Source: Eubacterium ventriosum (lineage in GTDB: Bacteria; Bacillota; Clostridia; Lachnospirales; Lachnospiraceae). From it: a stretch of DNA of 64,000 nucleotides. Made by a program: the position numbers and the translations under genes. Numbering within the stretch: the first letter of the stretch is position 1; every line of letters starts with the position of its first letter. Positions 36,933 to 46,011 of the stretch are shown here, one piece after another. The stretch lies in contig NZ_CP102282.1 in assembly GCF_025150745.1 (NCBI RefSeq), positions 2,305,501-2,369,500 of the forward strand, written 5' to 3'. The notes under the pieces are model-generated. The model was not told the DNA's origin. It ran no database searches and saw only the letters and a list, made by a program, of their open reading frames with translations.

Positions 36933-38045
36933 TTATATAATCTTTCCATTCTTTATTATGTGTTTAATTTCTAAATTTTTATCCAGCAATACTAAATTTG
37001 CGATTTTTCCCGGCTCTATGCTCCCAAATCTGTCATATATACCTATGGCTTTTGCCGGATTAACCGCTGCACACTTTATTGCACTTTCCAACGGAATATT
37101 CATTTTTTTAACCGCTGTTCTTACACAATTCATAAGATTAGTAACTGAACCTGCTATATTTCCTTCCTTTGTAAGTGTTGCCACATTTCCCTTCACTGTA
37201 ACATCCAATCCTCCAAGTGTATATTGACCATCATCTAATCCACAAGCCATCATACTGTCACTTATCATTATGATTCTGTCATCTCCAAACATTTTAAATG
37301 TTGTTCTAACCGTTGAAGGATGGCTATGTACACCATCCACAATCAATTCCACTGTCACATCTTCATTGTCACATGCTGCTCCTATAACTCCCGGACTTCT
37401 ATGGTAGAAATCATTCATTCCATTATATAAATGTGTTACGTGTTTTGCTCCATTATCAAAAGCAAGCTTTGCCTCATCATAATCTGCCGCCGTATGTGCT
37501 ACTGAAACTCTAACATCATCTTTAATAGCCTTTATGCATTCAATTGCCCCATCTGTTTCAGGTGCAATATCTACTAATTTAATAAGTCCTCCTGCTGCTT
37601 CCTGCAATCTGTAAAACATATCTGCATCAGGTTTATGAATAAATTTCGGATTTTGTGCTCCCTTCTTTTCCATTGAAATAAAAGGGCCTTCCATGTTTAT
37701 TCCAACAAGTTCTGCTCCTTCTTTTCCATCATACTCTCTTGCTGTCTTATAAATTTCACTTAATTTTTCTTCCGAAAAAGTCATTGAGGCAGGACAAATG
37801 GTTGTAATGCCGTTTTTCAATTCATATTCAGCCATTTTTGAAATAGCCTCCTTTGTTCCATCGCAAAAATCGTATCCTACACATGCATGAAAATGAATAT
37901 CTGTAAGACCCGGTATTACATATAAACCTGTTGCATCAATTATCTCTCCTTCACCTGTCTTAGATATTTTTTCATCTTCAACATATACTTCTTTTTCTTC
38001 AAATCTACCCTCTGCATTAAATACTAATCCATTTTTTATAATCAT
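36933..38045 (-). CDS. nagA: N-acetylglucosamine-6-phosphate deacetylase
   Basis: 370 residues, amidohydrolase superfamily. GlcNAc-6-P to GlcN-6-P plus acetate. Metal and active-site motifs: PGLTDIHFHACVGYDFCDGT, NMEGPFISMEKKGAQNPKFI, SVAHTAADYDEA, THLYNGMNDFYHRSPGVIGA, and the catalytic Asp in IIMISDSMMACGL. Last gene of the operon, 61 bp after nagB; product feeds NagB. Confidence 0.95.
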   Translation of the reverse strand: MIIKNGLVFNAEGRFEEKEVYVEDEKISKTGEGEIIDATGLYVIPGLTDIHFHACVGYDFCDGTKEAISKMAEYELKNGITTICPASMTFSEEKLSEIYKTAREYDGKEGAELVGINMEGPFISMEKKGAQNPKFIHKPDADMFYRLQEAAGGLIKLVDIAPETDGAIECIKAIKDDVRVSVAHTAADYDEAKLAFDNGAKHVTHLYNGMNDFYHRSPGVIGAACDNEDVTVELIVDGVHSHPSTVRTTFKMFGDDRIIMISDSMMACGLDDGQYTLGGLDVTVKGNVATLTKEGNIAGSVTNLMNCVRTAVKKMNIPLESAIKCAAVNPAKAIGIYDRFGSIEPGKIANLVLLDKNLEIKHIIKNGKII

Positions 38046-38106
38046 CTTTAATACCTCTTAATTTCTTTCACTCTTTTGTAATTTTCTTTGATGTAATTAC
38101 AACTTA

Positions 38107-38835
38107 TTATAGGATTCCTGCCAAAGCCTCTTTATCTCCCACTAACGTTACATCATTGTGAAGTTGTAATACTGATGCGGGAACTTCCGGTGTTACAGGT
38201 CCCAAAAAGGCTTTCTTCACTATATCTGCCTTATCTTTTCCCGATACAACTATTATAATTTTTTTTGCCTGCATAATAGATTTTATTCCCATTGTATATG
38301 CCTGTTTTGGCACATCTTCCTCTCTTTCAAAAAATCTCTTATTTGCTTCAATTGTGCTCTTCGTTAAGTCAACACAATGCGTTTCCTTTTCAAAAGCCTC
38401 TCCCGGTTCATTAAATCCAATATGTCCGTTATGACCAAGTCCTAATAACTGCATATCAATTCCACCAAACTTTTCTATTATGTCGTTATACTCCTGACAC
38501 GCCTTTTTTGAATCAGGTTCCAATCCATTTGGAACATAGGTATTTTCTTTCTTAATATTTATTCTGTCAAATAAATGTTTGTTCATAAAATATCTGTAAC
38601 TTTGGTCATTATCTCCTGATAATCCTTTGTATTCATCCAGATTAATTGATACAACACTTGAAAAATCCAAATCACCTTTTTCATACCATTTTACAAGCTG
38701 ATCATAAATTCCAATTGGAGTGGAGCCTGTAGCAAGTCCCATAACACTATCCGGCTTTAAAATAATCTGAGCTGAAATGATATTTGCTGCTTTTCTGCTC
38801 ATTCCCTTATAATCCTCACCTACATAAATTCTCAT
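38107..38835 (-). CDS. nagB: Glucosamine-6-phosphate deaminase
   Basis: 242 residues. Converts GlcN-6-P to fructose-6-P and ammonia. Motifs: GLATGSTPIGIYDQLVKWY, SINLDEYKGLSGDNDQSYRY with the catalytic Asp, and LLGLGHNGHIGFNEPGEAF with the catalytic His. Short form lacking the allosteric C-terminus of the E. coli enzyme, usual in Firmicutes. SD AGGAGG. Confidence 0.96.
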   Translation of the reverse strand: MRIYVGEDYKGMSRKAANIISAQIILKPDSVMGLATGSTPIGIYDQLVKWYEKGDLDFSSVVSINLDEYKGLSGDNDQSYRYFMNKHLFDRINIKKENTYVPNGLEPDSKKACQEYNDIIEKFGGIDMQLLGLGHNGHIGFNEPGEAFEKETHCVDLTKSTIEANKRFFEREEDVPKQAYTMGIKSIMQAKKIIIVVSGKDKADIVKKAFLGPVTPEVPASVLQLHNDVTLVGDKEALAGIL

Positions 38836-38866
38836 AACTGATTCCTCCTAATATATTTTTTTTATT

Positions 38867-39910
38867 CTATTTTGTTCCGTTTTCTTCGCTGAACAAATCT
38901 GTAACAGACAAATTTCTTGCCATTAAAGTTTCACTAATATATCTCTGGTTCCAAAGGTCATCTTTTTTATATCCTGACGCATCTATATAAACCTGTTTTC
39001 CTGCAAAGTCTACCTTAACCAAAGTATAACTTCCTGAATATTTCCAATTACCTAAAACTATATGAGCCGATATTCCTGCCTTATTGCACAATCTTGCAAG
39101 TACCTTGCTATATCCTGTTGCAATAGCCTTTCCATTAACCACACATGATGTGCATCCCTCAAAGTAATTCTTTTCAAAAGCTTCCGTCATATTTGAAACA
39201 CTGTCAGAGCTTTCCATCATTTCATTATCCATAGTCAAATTATCATCCATCCATTTAAGGAAATAATCAATTGTCTGTTTTTTGCCATATTCTTTAGGAA
39301 TTTCTTCCACTACTTTATTAAGTATTTTATCTGCCTTCTGTTTCATATCCAAAACTTTTTTCTTTTTTGTTTCATCTATTGTTTCTAATGGTTTCTTTAA
39401 TTGATCAAGATTATTTACATATCCGTCATCATCAATATTACCCTGCTTATTTAAACCTTCTGCCGGGTATAATAAAATTAAACATTTTACAATCTTTTTT
39501 TCTTTTATATCAGTAATATTTTTTGTTATAGAACTAATACTTTGATTTTTTTCTGTCATAGGGACATTTACCATTGCATAAAACAAATCATCTTCTCCGC
39601 AATACAAAGCCTGAGTTACCCTTGAATATTCTGTTCCGTTAAGTGGATTGTCAAAATAAAGTTCTCCACCTTTAAAATTTATAATTGCCTCTTTTATTTT
39701 TTCATAAGCCTTTTTCTCATTATCACTAAGTTTTTCATAATAATATGTATCATTAAATACCTTATCTTCCCTCGGAGGATTTCCAATCTGGTTCTCATAT
39801 GGATTAGCTTTATACTTTTGTTTTTCATAAACAGATAAAATGCTCACTAATATTATTAAAATTATTATTGCCCAAAAAACTTTTGGATGGTCCCTTACTA
39901 CTTTAAACAT
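38867..39910 (-). CDS. Membrane-anchored transglutaminase-like protein, catalytic residues apparently lost
   Basis: 347 residues. One N-terminal membrane helix (VFWAIIILIILVSILSVY), then an extracellular part. Residues about 245-330 resemble a transglutaminase-like domain: GKAIATGYSKVLARLCNKAG, then ISAHIVLGNWK and VKVDFAGKQVYIDAS. In active members the Cys precedes GY (GVCxGYA) and a His follows; here Ala stands for Cys and no His is seen at GSYTLVKV, only the Asp remains. So a binding rather than catalytic role is likely. It sits between the PTS gene and nagB in the GlcNAc operon. Confidence 0.65.
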   Translation of the reverse strand: MFKVVRDHPKVFWAIIILIILVSILSVYEKQKYKANPYENQIGNPPREDKVFNDTYYYEKLSDNEKKAYEKIKEAIINFKGGELYFDNPLNGTEYSRVTQALYCGEDDLFYAMVNVPMTEKNQSISSITKNITDIKEKKIVKCLILLYPAEGLNKQGNIDDDGYVNNLDQLKKPLETIDETKKKKVLDMKQKADKILNKVVEEIPKEYGKKQTIDYFLKWMDDNLTMDNEMMESSDSVSNMTEAFEKNYFEGCTSCVVNGKAIATGYSKVLARLCNKAGISAHIVLGNWKYSGSYTLVKVDFAGKQVYIDASGYKKDDLWNQRYISETLMARNLSVTDLFSEENGTK

Positions 39911-39985
39911 TTAATCCTCCCTTTGTTTATATTAATAGTTTTATTTTTTTCTTGATTTTGCCACAAGAAGCTTATTCTAAAAATC

Positions 39986-40017
39986 TCAAAGGGATGTCTT
40001 AACAGACACCCCTTTGA
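39986..40017 (-). terminator. Hairpin after the GlcNAc PTS gene
   Basis: On the minus strand TCAAAGGGGTGTC pairs with GACATCCCTTTGA (one bulge) around TGTTAA, followed by GATTTTTAG. The T-run is interrupted, so it may only partly end transcription and lower expression of the downstream genes. Confidence 0.6.
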
Positions 40018-40033
40018 TTTAAATATAATTAAA

Positions 40034-41506
40034 TTATTTACAAAGTTTCTTAAATTCATCAGCTACAAACTGTACTTTTGTTCCAATAATAACCTGAACA
40101 TTATTCTTGCCCGGTCTGAGAACCCCTGCTACGCCTGCTGATTTAATCTTCTTTTCATCTACGATTGTATTATCTTTTACTTCGAGACGAAGTCTTGTAA
40201 TGCAGTTATCAATTTCAACAACATTTTCTTTTCCACCGATACCTTCTAATATAATAGAAGCAACCTGTGTATAATCATTATTTCCAAGTTCTGCCTGTTT
40301 TTCAGCTTCAACATCGTCATCTTCACGACCTGGTGTCTTAAGGTCAAACTTTGTAATTGCAAATCTGAATACTACATAGAATACTATAAATGCTGCAATT
40401 CCCAAAGGAATGATTAACCATGTCTTTGATGCTGCAGGAAGTGTTGATGAGAATACTAAGTCTGTACAACCTGCTGAGAATGAGAATCCTGCTCTAAATC
40501 CTACATAATATGTAATTACTGTAAAGATACCGTAAAGGATAGCATAAATTAAGTAAAGTACAGGTGCTAAGAACATAAAACCAAATTCAAATGGTTCTGT
40601 AACACCACATACGAATGCACAAATTGCTGCTGAAAGTAAAAGACCTGCTGCTACTTTCTTCTTATTATCCTTTGCACAGTGAAGCATTGCTAAAGCTGCA
40701 CCCGGAACACCAAACATCATACATGGGAAGAAACCTGACATATACATACCAAGTGACCAGCTTACATCTGCTGAAGTCTTACCACCCCAGAAGTTTGTTA
40801 AATCACCAAGTCCGATTGTATCGAACCAGAATACATTGTTAAGTGCGTGATGTAATCCTGTTGGAATTAACAATCTGTTAAAGAATGCATATAAACCTGC
40901 TCCAACACCACCTAATTTAACGATTCCTTCACCTAAAGCAATAAGTGCACCGAATACTAATGGCCATACAAATAATAATACTACTGATACAAGAATTGAA
41001 ACAACTCCTGCTACAATGGCTACACATCTCTTACCACTGAAGAATGATAACCAATCAGGTAATTTAGTATCTTTAAACTTGTTATAGCATGTTGAACCAA
41101 TAATACCTGCCAAGATACCGATAAATGGGTTTACAATCTTGTCAAATGCCAATGTCTTATTAGCATTTTCAGCAATTGCCGGCATAATAGTTGTAACAAA
41201 TCCTGTGTTTAATAATGTTGTTATCATTAGCCATGATGCTAATGCTGCAACACCACCTGTACCATCATTATCCTTGGATAAACCAACACCAACACCGATT
41301 ACAAATAAAAGTGCCATATTATCAATCAAAGCAGCACCGGCCTTAACCAAAAATAAACCAATCAAAGGAATAACTCCTTTGATATCACCACCCTGCATTG
41401 TTGCAGGACATAAAGCGTAACCGATACCCATTAAAAGTCCACATATTGGAAGTACGGCTACTGGAAGCATTAATGCCTTTCCTAATTTTTGAAGATATTT
41501 CATCAT
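40034..41506 (-). CDS. nagE: PTS transporter EIICB, N-acetylglucosamine/glucose type
   Basis: 490 residues. EIIC (about 1-365) has about 10 membrane helices with the family's VAVLPICGLLMGIGY and GVTEPFEFGFMFLAPVLYLI; EIIB (about 410-490) has the phosphorylated Cys in NCITRLRLEVKD. Imports and phosphorylates the sugar. Specificity for GlcNAc is inferred from nagB and nagA in the same operon. EIIA is a separate gene 71 bp upstream. The start at 41506 is 9 nt after AGGAGG; the ATG at 41515 touches the SD. Confidence 0.9.
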   Translation of the reverse strand: MMKYLQKLGKALMLPVAVLPICGLLMGIGYALCPATMQGGDIKGVIPLIGLFLVKAGAALIDNMALLFVIGVGVGLSKDNDGTGGVAALASWLMITTLLNTGFVTTIMPAIAENANKTLAFDKIVNPFIGILAGIIGSTCYNKFKDTKLPDWLSFFSGKRCVAIVAGVVSILVSVVLLFVWPLVFGALIALGEGIVKLGGVGAGLYAFFNRLLIPTGLHHALNNVFWFDTIGLGDLTNFWGGKTSADVSWSLGMYMSGFFPCMMFGVPGAALAMLHCAKDNKKKVAAGLLLSAAICAFVCGVTEPFEFGFMFLAPVLYLIYAILYGIFTVITYYVGFRAGFSFSAGCTDLVFSSTLPAASKTWLIIPLGIAAFIVFYVVFRFAITKFDLKTPGREDDDVEAEKQAELGNNDYTQVASIILEGIGGKENVVEIDNCITRLRLEVKDNTIVDEKKIKSAGVAGVLRPGKNNVQVIIGTKVQFVADEFKKLCK

Positions 41507-41576
41507 AAAAAACATCCTCCTTTCTCATTATTATAATATTATTTTTAAAATCCCGTCTTTTAGGACTTTATTTACT

Positions 41577-42065
41577 TTATTTTGTAAGTTCAATTATTGT
41601 GTCACCCACACTAACTTCCTGACCAACATTTGTTTTCACTTCTTTATAGATGTCCGAATTGCAGATTATAATAGGGGTAATTACATCAAATCCTTCACCT
41701 TTAAGTGCATCAATATCAAACTCTAAAATCAAATCTCCTTTTTTAACCTTGTCTCCTACACTAACTTTAGGTGTAAAATACTTTCCTTTTAATTTTACAG
41801 TATCAAGACCTACATGCATTAATATTTCTGCTCCATTATCTGAAACAATACTTAGAGCATGCTTTGTATCAATAACTACTGCCACGCTTCCGTCTATTGG
41901 GGAATATAGTTTTCCTTCACTAGGCTCAATTGCCATTCCTTTTCCTAACATTTCCTGACCAAATGTTGGATCGTTAATACTTGAACTTGGAACAGCCATT
42001 CCTTTTATTGGTGCTGCCAAAACATCATCAGGCGCTACCACTTTTTTTTTCAAAAATTCAAACAT
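41577..42065 (-). CDS. PTS EIIA, glucose (Crr) type
   Basis: 162 residues, all-beta domain. The phosphorylated His is H84 (EILMHVGLDTVKLKG); the helper His is H69 (DTKHALSIV). Takes phosphate from HPr and gives it to the EIICB encoded next. Standard single-domain length; SD AGGAGG. Directly after licT (19 bp). Confidence 0.93.
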   Translation of the reverse strand: MFEFLKKKVVAPDDVLAAPIKGMAVPSSSINDPTFGQEMLGKGMAIEPSEGKLYSPIDGSVAVVIDTKHALSIVSDNGAEILMHVGLDTVKLKGKYFTPKVSVGDKVKKGDLILEFDIDALKGEGFDVITPIIICNSDIYKEVKTNVGQEVSVGDTIIELTK

Positions 42066-42084
42066 TTGATAATCCTCCTATCGC

Positions 42085-42924
42085 TTATATTTCAATATTT
42101 GGCTGAATACGTTTAATGTAAACTGCCAAATATACTTTTTCCTCTTTAGGAATATCATATCCATATTTACTTTGTACAAACTGACTTATTTTCTCACTTA
42201 TATCATATTCCTTAGGATACTTATTAATAATCATATCTAAAAATTCCTGATCCTGATTGTCCAACAATTCTCCGGCAAACATACGTTGTGCAAAGAATTT
42301 CAAATGTGTTATAAACCTTGAGTAATGTAAACCTAATTCATCAAGTTTTATACCTAATTCTTTTTCAACAATACTAATACATTCCCTAATCATTGTTGTA
42401 GCATTAACTGTATCACTCATTCCCATATTGTACTCTGCAATTACAAAATGAAGTGCTATAGATGCAGCTTCATCTTGTGGCAATTTTATTCCTGCCTCAC
42501 TCTCAATAAGTTCCAGTGCCTTTTTACCAACCAAATATTCACTAGGATAAAAGCTCTTAATCTCATTAAATAAAGGATTTTCAAATAATTCTCCTTTGGT
42601 TGACCGTTCAAGTAAGAAATTAATATGATCCGTCAATGAAATATATATACTTGGACTTAATCTTTTAGGCATAACCTGCTGCGCATATGAAATAATGTCT
42701 ACAGAAAGATTCAAATAATTATGTGGAATCATTTCAATCAATTCACTAAACTTACCAACTTCATCTTCACTATCCAAAACGAATTTCTTTTCAATCTTAT
42801 CCTCAGCTACTTCGTCCCCAACCTTCTTTTGAAATCCTATTCCTTTCCCCATAAGAACAATCTCCCTATTGTTTTCGTCATGGGTACTTAACACATTGTT
42901 GTTTATTACTTTGTTTATTATCAT
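42085..42924 (-). CDS. licT: BglG/LicT-family transcriptional antiterminator
   Basis: 279 residues: CAT RNA-binding domain (1-58; MIINKVINNNVLSTHDENNR, GKGIGFQKKVGD), PRD1 (about 70-170; SLTDHINFLLERS) and PRD2 (about 175-279; LHYSRFITHLKFFAQRM). When unphosphorylated by its PTS it binds the RAT element and melts the terminator. Both lie in its own leader (43003-43080), so it controls this whole GlcNAc operon. The usual LicT sugar is a beta-glucoside; here the linked PTS and nag genes say GlcNAc. Confidence 0.92.
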   Translation of the reverse strand: MIINKVINNNVLSTHDENNREIVLMGKGIGFQKKVGDEVAEDKIEKKFVLDSEDEVGKFSELIEMIPHNYLNLSVDIISYAQQVMPKRLSPSIYISLTDHINFLLERSTKGELFENPLFNEIKSFYPSEYLVGKKALELIESEAGIKLPQDEAASIALHFVIAEYNMGMSDTVNATTMIRECISIVEKELGIKLDELGLHYSRFITHLKFFAQRMFAGELLDNQDQEFLDMIINKYPKEYDISEKISQFVQSKYGYDIPKEEKVYLAVYIKRIQPNIEI

Positions 42925-43002
42925 AATTTTTCCTATTTTATTATCTATATCATATAATAGCTTTACTAAATCATTTGCTTTTTTTCATAAAATTGTTTTT
43001 GT

Positions 43003-43080
43003 AAAAAAAATAGACCTAGCCTCGCAAAAGATAACTTGATTTGCGAAATCCGGTCTTGCCTAACAAAATAGTAACAATCC
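43003..43080 (-). promoter_or_regulatory. RAT antiterminator element overlapping an intrinsic terminator
   Basis: On the minus strand GGATTGTTACTATTTTGTTA followed by GGCAAGACC (43052-43080) matches the RAT consensus bound by LicT/BglG proteins. It overlaps the 5' arm of the terminator AGACC...TCGCAAA / TTTGCGA...GGTCT followed by eight T (43003-43057). The two folds exclude each other, as in known systems. Located between the promoter and licT. Confidence 0.9.
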
Positions 43081-43109
43081 ATAATAACGTTCCCTCAACT
43101 GTTAAAAAC

Positions 43110-43138
43110 AGTTTAGCATTTATTTCCAAATATGTCAA
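43110..43138 (-). promoter_or_regulatory. Promoter of the GlcNAc operon
   Basis: Minus strand: -35 TTGACA (43133-43138), 17-nt spacer, -10 TAAACT (43110-43115). Initiation would fall about 25-30 nt before the RAT element. Confidence 0.75.
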
Positions 43139-43177
43139 CAAATTTTCAAATTTTTTTGCACTTTTGCACAATCATTC

Positions 43178-43206
43178 AAAAAAAGGGTCTGACATTGCCA
43201 GACCCT
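43178..43206 (-). terminator. Intrinsic terminator after the GH16 gene
   Basis: AGGGTCTG pairs with CAGACCCT around a short loop; on the minus strand seven T follow. It starts 44 nt after the stop at 43250. Confidence 0.85.
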
Positions 43207-43249
43207 CAAAAATTCAATTCTTCCTAATTTAATTTTTCTATTATTTTTA

Positions 43250-44992
43250 CTATTTTCTTACTTTAACTTTCTTAATTTTACTCCAATCACCTGTTACTTT
43301 CACATTGCCTGACTTAACTACATATGCACGTACCTGAATATAATAAGTTTTCTTCTTAAGTTTCTTCAAAGTCTTTTTTACAGATTTTGTTGTTACTGTT
43401 TTAGCCTTTTTCAACTTTTTGTTTGTTGAATATTTTATCTGATAGCCTGTAACACCTTTTACCTTTTTAATATTTATCTTAATATTTCTGTTGTTCTTTG
43501 AACGTACTACCTTTTTTACGCTTACTTTTCCCGGCCTGCTTACTACAACCTTAGATGTAGTTGTCACTCCATTACCAGTTGTTGTTACTCTATTCCCCGT
43601 TGTTGTCACTCCATTATTAGTTGTTGTCTTTTCTTCACTTGGTAGTGTTGTTTTATTTGTTGTGCTTTCTCCTTTATTATAATTAGGATCAGGAATCTGT
43701 GTTGTTGTCTTAAATGATACATTAGATAAAGTAATGTTTGCTGCTGAATTAGTTGCTGCTGCATCACCATCACACTTTCCCATTCCAAAGTATAAGTCAA
43801 GGACGCCTTCCATATCTTCTGCCAAAGTTACTTGTCTTGAGAAGTTATAAGGCACTCTGGCTTTTAAGTCAATATATTCACCAAATATTTCTTCGTCGCC
43901 ATCTCCAGCTACTTTTACAAAAACCCTCTTATTCACATCAGATGTCATTGTAAAACTATAGTTATATGTTCTGCCCGGATAGTAATGTAATCCTTTTAAG
44001 TACTGCTGAACTCCCCACTGTGAATTACCTATTGATGTAATGTTCATTGTTGCGCCTGTTACTGCTTTGTCTGTAGATTTTGATGTACCTGAAGCCCCTG
44101 CCCAGTCAGAGCCGAAATAAGACCCCCATTTTTCACTACATGTTTCAACAGCATCTTCTGTTACAGTAATCATAGGTCCCGTATACTTAGTTGTTGTTTC
44201 TTCAACTTTCTTATATGCTCTAACCCAGTCAACTTCCATTGTTGCCGGGAAAGCTGTTTCATCAATGTCATATCCCGGCCACTGACCGCCAATTGCCATA
44301 TTAAAGATAATAAAGTATTCCTTTCTTACCTCGCTAAATGAGTCGTTTGAAACATCCATCGTTCTATAAACTTTACCATCCACATACCATCTTAACTTGT
44401 CTGCTGTCCATTCAACTCCATATACATGATATTCTGTTCTGTCTGCCACTGCTACTTGACTTCCTGAATCTGCGTTATTATTTCCCGGATCATTAAACCA
44501 ATGCAATGTTCCATATACAAGATTTTCATCATTAATTGCTTCCATAATGTCTATTTCACCACATTTAGGCCAACCTACAGAATCCTGATTTGCTCCAAGC
44601 ATCCAAAACGCAGGCCAAACACCTTTAAACTTTGGCATTTTAATTCTCGCTTCAATCTTTCCATATTTGAAGTTCTTCTTATTCTTTGTTGTAATTCTTG
44701 AAGATGTATATTTCATTCTGCCATAGTCTTCACGCTTGGCTGTAATCTTCATAGTACCATTACTTACCGTAATATTTCTGTCAGTATAATACTGCTGTTC
44801 GTTATTACCCCAGCCCCAGCTTCCTGTTCCTATTTCATAGTTCCATGTGTTGGTGTCAAGAGAATTACCATTAAACTCATCTGACCAAACCAATTCATAA
44901 TTGTCTGCTGCTTTAACAGTATTACTAAAAGCAAATACCGTTCCAATGACAGAAAATGTCAATAAAGCCTTTGTCAATAAACTCTTCTTCAT
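43250..44992 (-). CDS. Secreted GH16 beta-glucanase with carbohydrate-binding and FnIII-like domains
   Basis: 580 residues. Signal peptide (MKKSLLTKALLTFSVIGTVF, cut after VKA). GH16 catalytic domain (about 30-275) with the active-site GEIDIMEAIN: nucleophile E146, D148, acid/base E151, the laminarinase (beta-1,3) type. Residues about 290-440 look like a carbohydrate-binding module. A Thr/Asn linker with TTTGNxV repeats leads to the C-terminal FnIII-like Lys-rich domain shared with the proteins at 1085 and 51091. AAGGAG sets the start at 44992. Likely digests beta-1,3- or mixed-linked glucans outside the cell. Confidence 0.9.
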   Translation of the reverse strand: MKKSLLTKALLTFSVIGTVFAFSNTVKAADNYELVWSDEFNGNSLDTNTWNYEIGTGSWGWGNNEQQYYTDRNITVSNGTMKITAKREDYGRMKYTSSRITTKNKKNFKYGKIEARIKMPKFKGVWPAFWMLGANQDSVGWPKCGEIDIMEAINDENLVYGTLHWFNDPGNNNADSGSQVAVADRTEYHVYGVEWTADKLRWYVDGKVYRTMDVSNDSFSEVRKEYFIIFNMAIGGQWPGYDIDETAFPATMEVDWVRAYKKVEETTTKYTGPMITVTEDAVETCSEKWGSYFGSDWAGASGTSKSTDKAVTGATMNITSIGNSQWGVQQYLKGLHYYPGRTYNYSFTMTSDVNKRVFVKVAGDGDEEIFGEYIDLKARVPYNFSRQVTLAEDMEGVLDLYFGMGKCDGDAAATNSAANITLSNVSFKTTTQIPDPNYNKGESTTNKTTLPSEEKTTTNNGVTTTGNRVTTTGNGVTTTSKVVVSRPGKVSVKKVVRSKNNRNIKINIKKVKGVTGYQIKYSTNKKLKKAKTVTTKSVKKTLKKLKKKTYYIQVRAYVVKSGNVKVTGDWSKIKKVKVRK

Positions 44993-45134
44993 ATCATTCT
45001 CCTTAATTTTAATTATACGTTCCAAGGTCTTCGTCCACCATTATTCAAACATAGGTAGTAAAATACCTTTTGATTCCATAATATATCTAAACAAATAAAA
45101 ACGTTTTTCGCAAGAGTTTATTGTTATTTTGCAC

Positions 45135-45172
45135 AAAAAAATAACACGCAGGTAATTTCCACGTGCTATTTT
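45135..45172 (-). terminator. Terminator after the lipoprotein gene
   Basis: On the minus strand TAAAATAGCACG pairs with CGTGTTATTTTT, with T-run. It is about 105 nt after the stop at 45280. The gap between holds degenerate AT-rich repeats of ATAAATCTATGTAAA type and nothing else. Confidence 0.6.
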
Positions 45173-45279
45173 ACTTAATATGTAATTATTTTAATATTAT
45201 TCTATGATAAATCTATGTAAATAAATATATATGAATAAATCTATATAAACAAATCTTTGTAAATAAATCAGTATGAAAA

Positions 45280-45864
45280 TTAATCTACTGAATTAATAAT
45301 CCACTGACCATTCTTAGTTGTAGCAGATACTGTAAAACCATCATAATAGAAGAAGCCATCATACTCACCTTCTTCAAGACAGCTCTTATCCTTATCCATA
45401 CTCTTATACTTTCCAATTGCAGCTACTAACTCATCCATATTCTTTCCAATATACTTTTTAGCAGTACTCTTACCATTGCTATTTGACTTAGCCTTAGTTG
45501 CCTTTTCAGAACTCTTCTTTACAACCTTCTTAGCCTTCTTAGTTGTGGTTTCAACCTTTTTAGTTACCTTTTCAGTAGCCGTCTCTGTTACCTTCTCCGT
45601 TGTTTCTTCTTTATTTTTTTTCATAATGGCTGTTTCACCCTTATCAGCCTTCTTCTTTGTTTTCTTTTTTGCCTTTGTAGTAGCCTCTTCCACAGCTGTA
45701 TTTTCAGCAACAGTAGTTGTTTCCTCCACAGTAGTCTCCTGCACAGTTGTTTCTGCAACCGTAGTTGCTACAGCTGTAGTTGCCTCTTCCTTCTTGCCAT
45801 TTCCACAACCTACTGTTAAAACCATGGCTACCATAACAGTTCCAATCATAAAATACTTTCTCAT
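45280..45864 (-). CDS. Lipoprotein with Thr/Lys-rich linker and small C-terminal domain
   Basis: 194 residues. The lipobox ends in VGC (Cys20), so it is a membrane-bound lipoprotein. Residues about 25-125 are a repetitive linker of TTVAETT-like, then KKTKKK and TEKVT units, which would span the cell wall. The C-terminal part (about 130-194; KKYIGKNMDELVAAIGKYKS, GFFYYDGFTVSATTKNGQW) is a compact domain I do not recognise. The skewed composition opens the opposite strand as a false frame. SD AGGAGA. Stands alone. Confidence 0.8.
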   Translation of the reverse strand: MRKYFMIGTVMVAMVLTVGCGNGKKEEATTAVATTVAETTVQETTVEETTTVAENTAVEEATTKAKKKTKKKADKGETAIMKKNKEETTEKVTETATEKVTKKVETTTKKAKKVVKKSSEKATKAKSNSNGKSTAKKYIGKNMDELVAAIGKYKSMDKDKSCLEEGEYDGFFYYDGFTVSATTKNGQWIINSVD

Positions 45865-45897
45865 TCTCTATTATCTCCTTAACTTACAATATTTAAC

Positions 45898-46009
45898 AAC
45901 TTAATATACGTTATTCCATATTCCAAAACATTTTTTAACATTCCAAAACATTTTTTAACGCAAACACGTTGATTTTCTTGTTTTGAAATATACCGACGTA
46001 TATTAAGTT
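45898..46009. repeat. 112-bp palindromic repeat (GCAAACACGTT family, copy 2)
   Basis: Perfect 14-bp ends AACTTAATATACGT (45898-45911) and inverted (45996-46009), with further pairing CAAAACA/TGTTTTG inside. It contains a tandem duplication of ATTCCAAAACATTTTTTAAC and the core CGCAAACACGTTGATTTTC shared with 18898-19082 and 52404-52477. Its right end touches the stop codon of the gene at 46012. Confidence 0.75.
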
Positions 46010-46011
46010 TT

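Noticed and set aside
45476-45904. Hydrophobic plus-strand frame of 142 residues
   Set aside because: Antisense of the Thr/Lys-rich lipoprotein linker; no SD. The composition alone explains the open frame.
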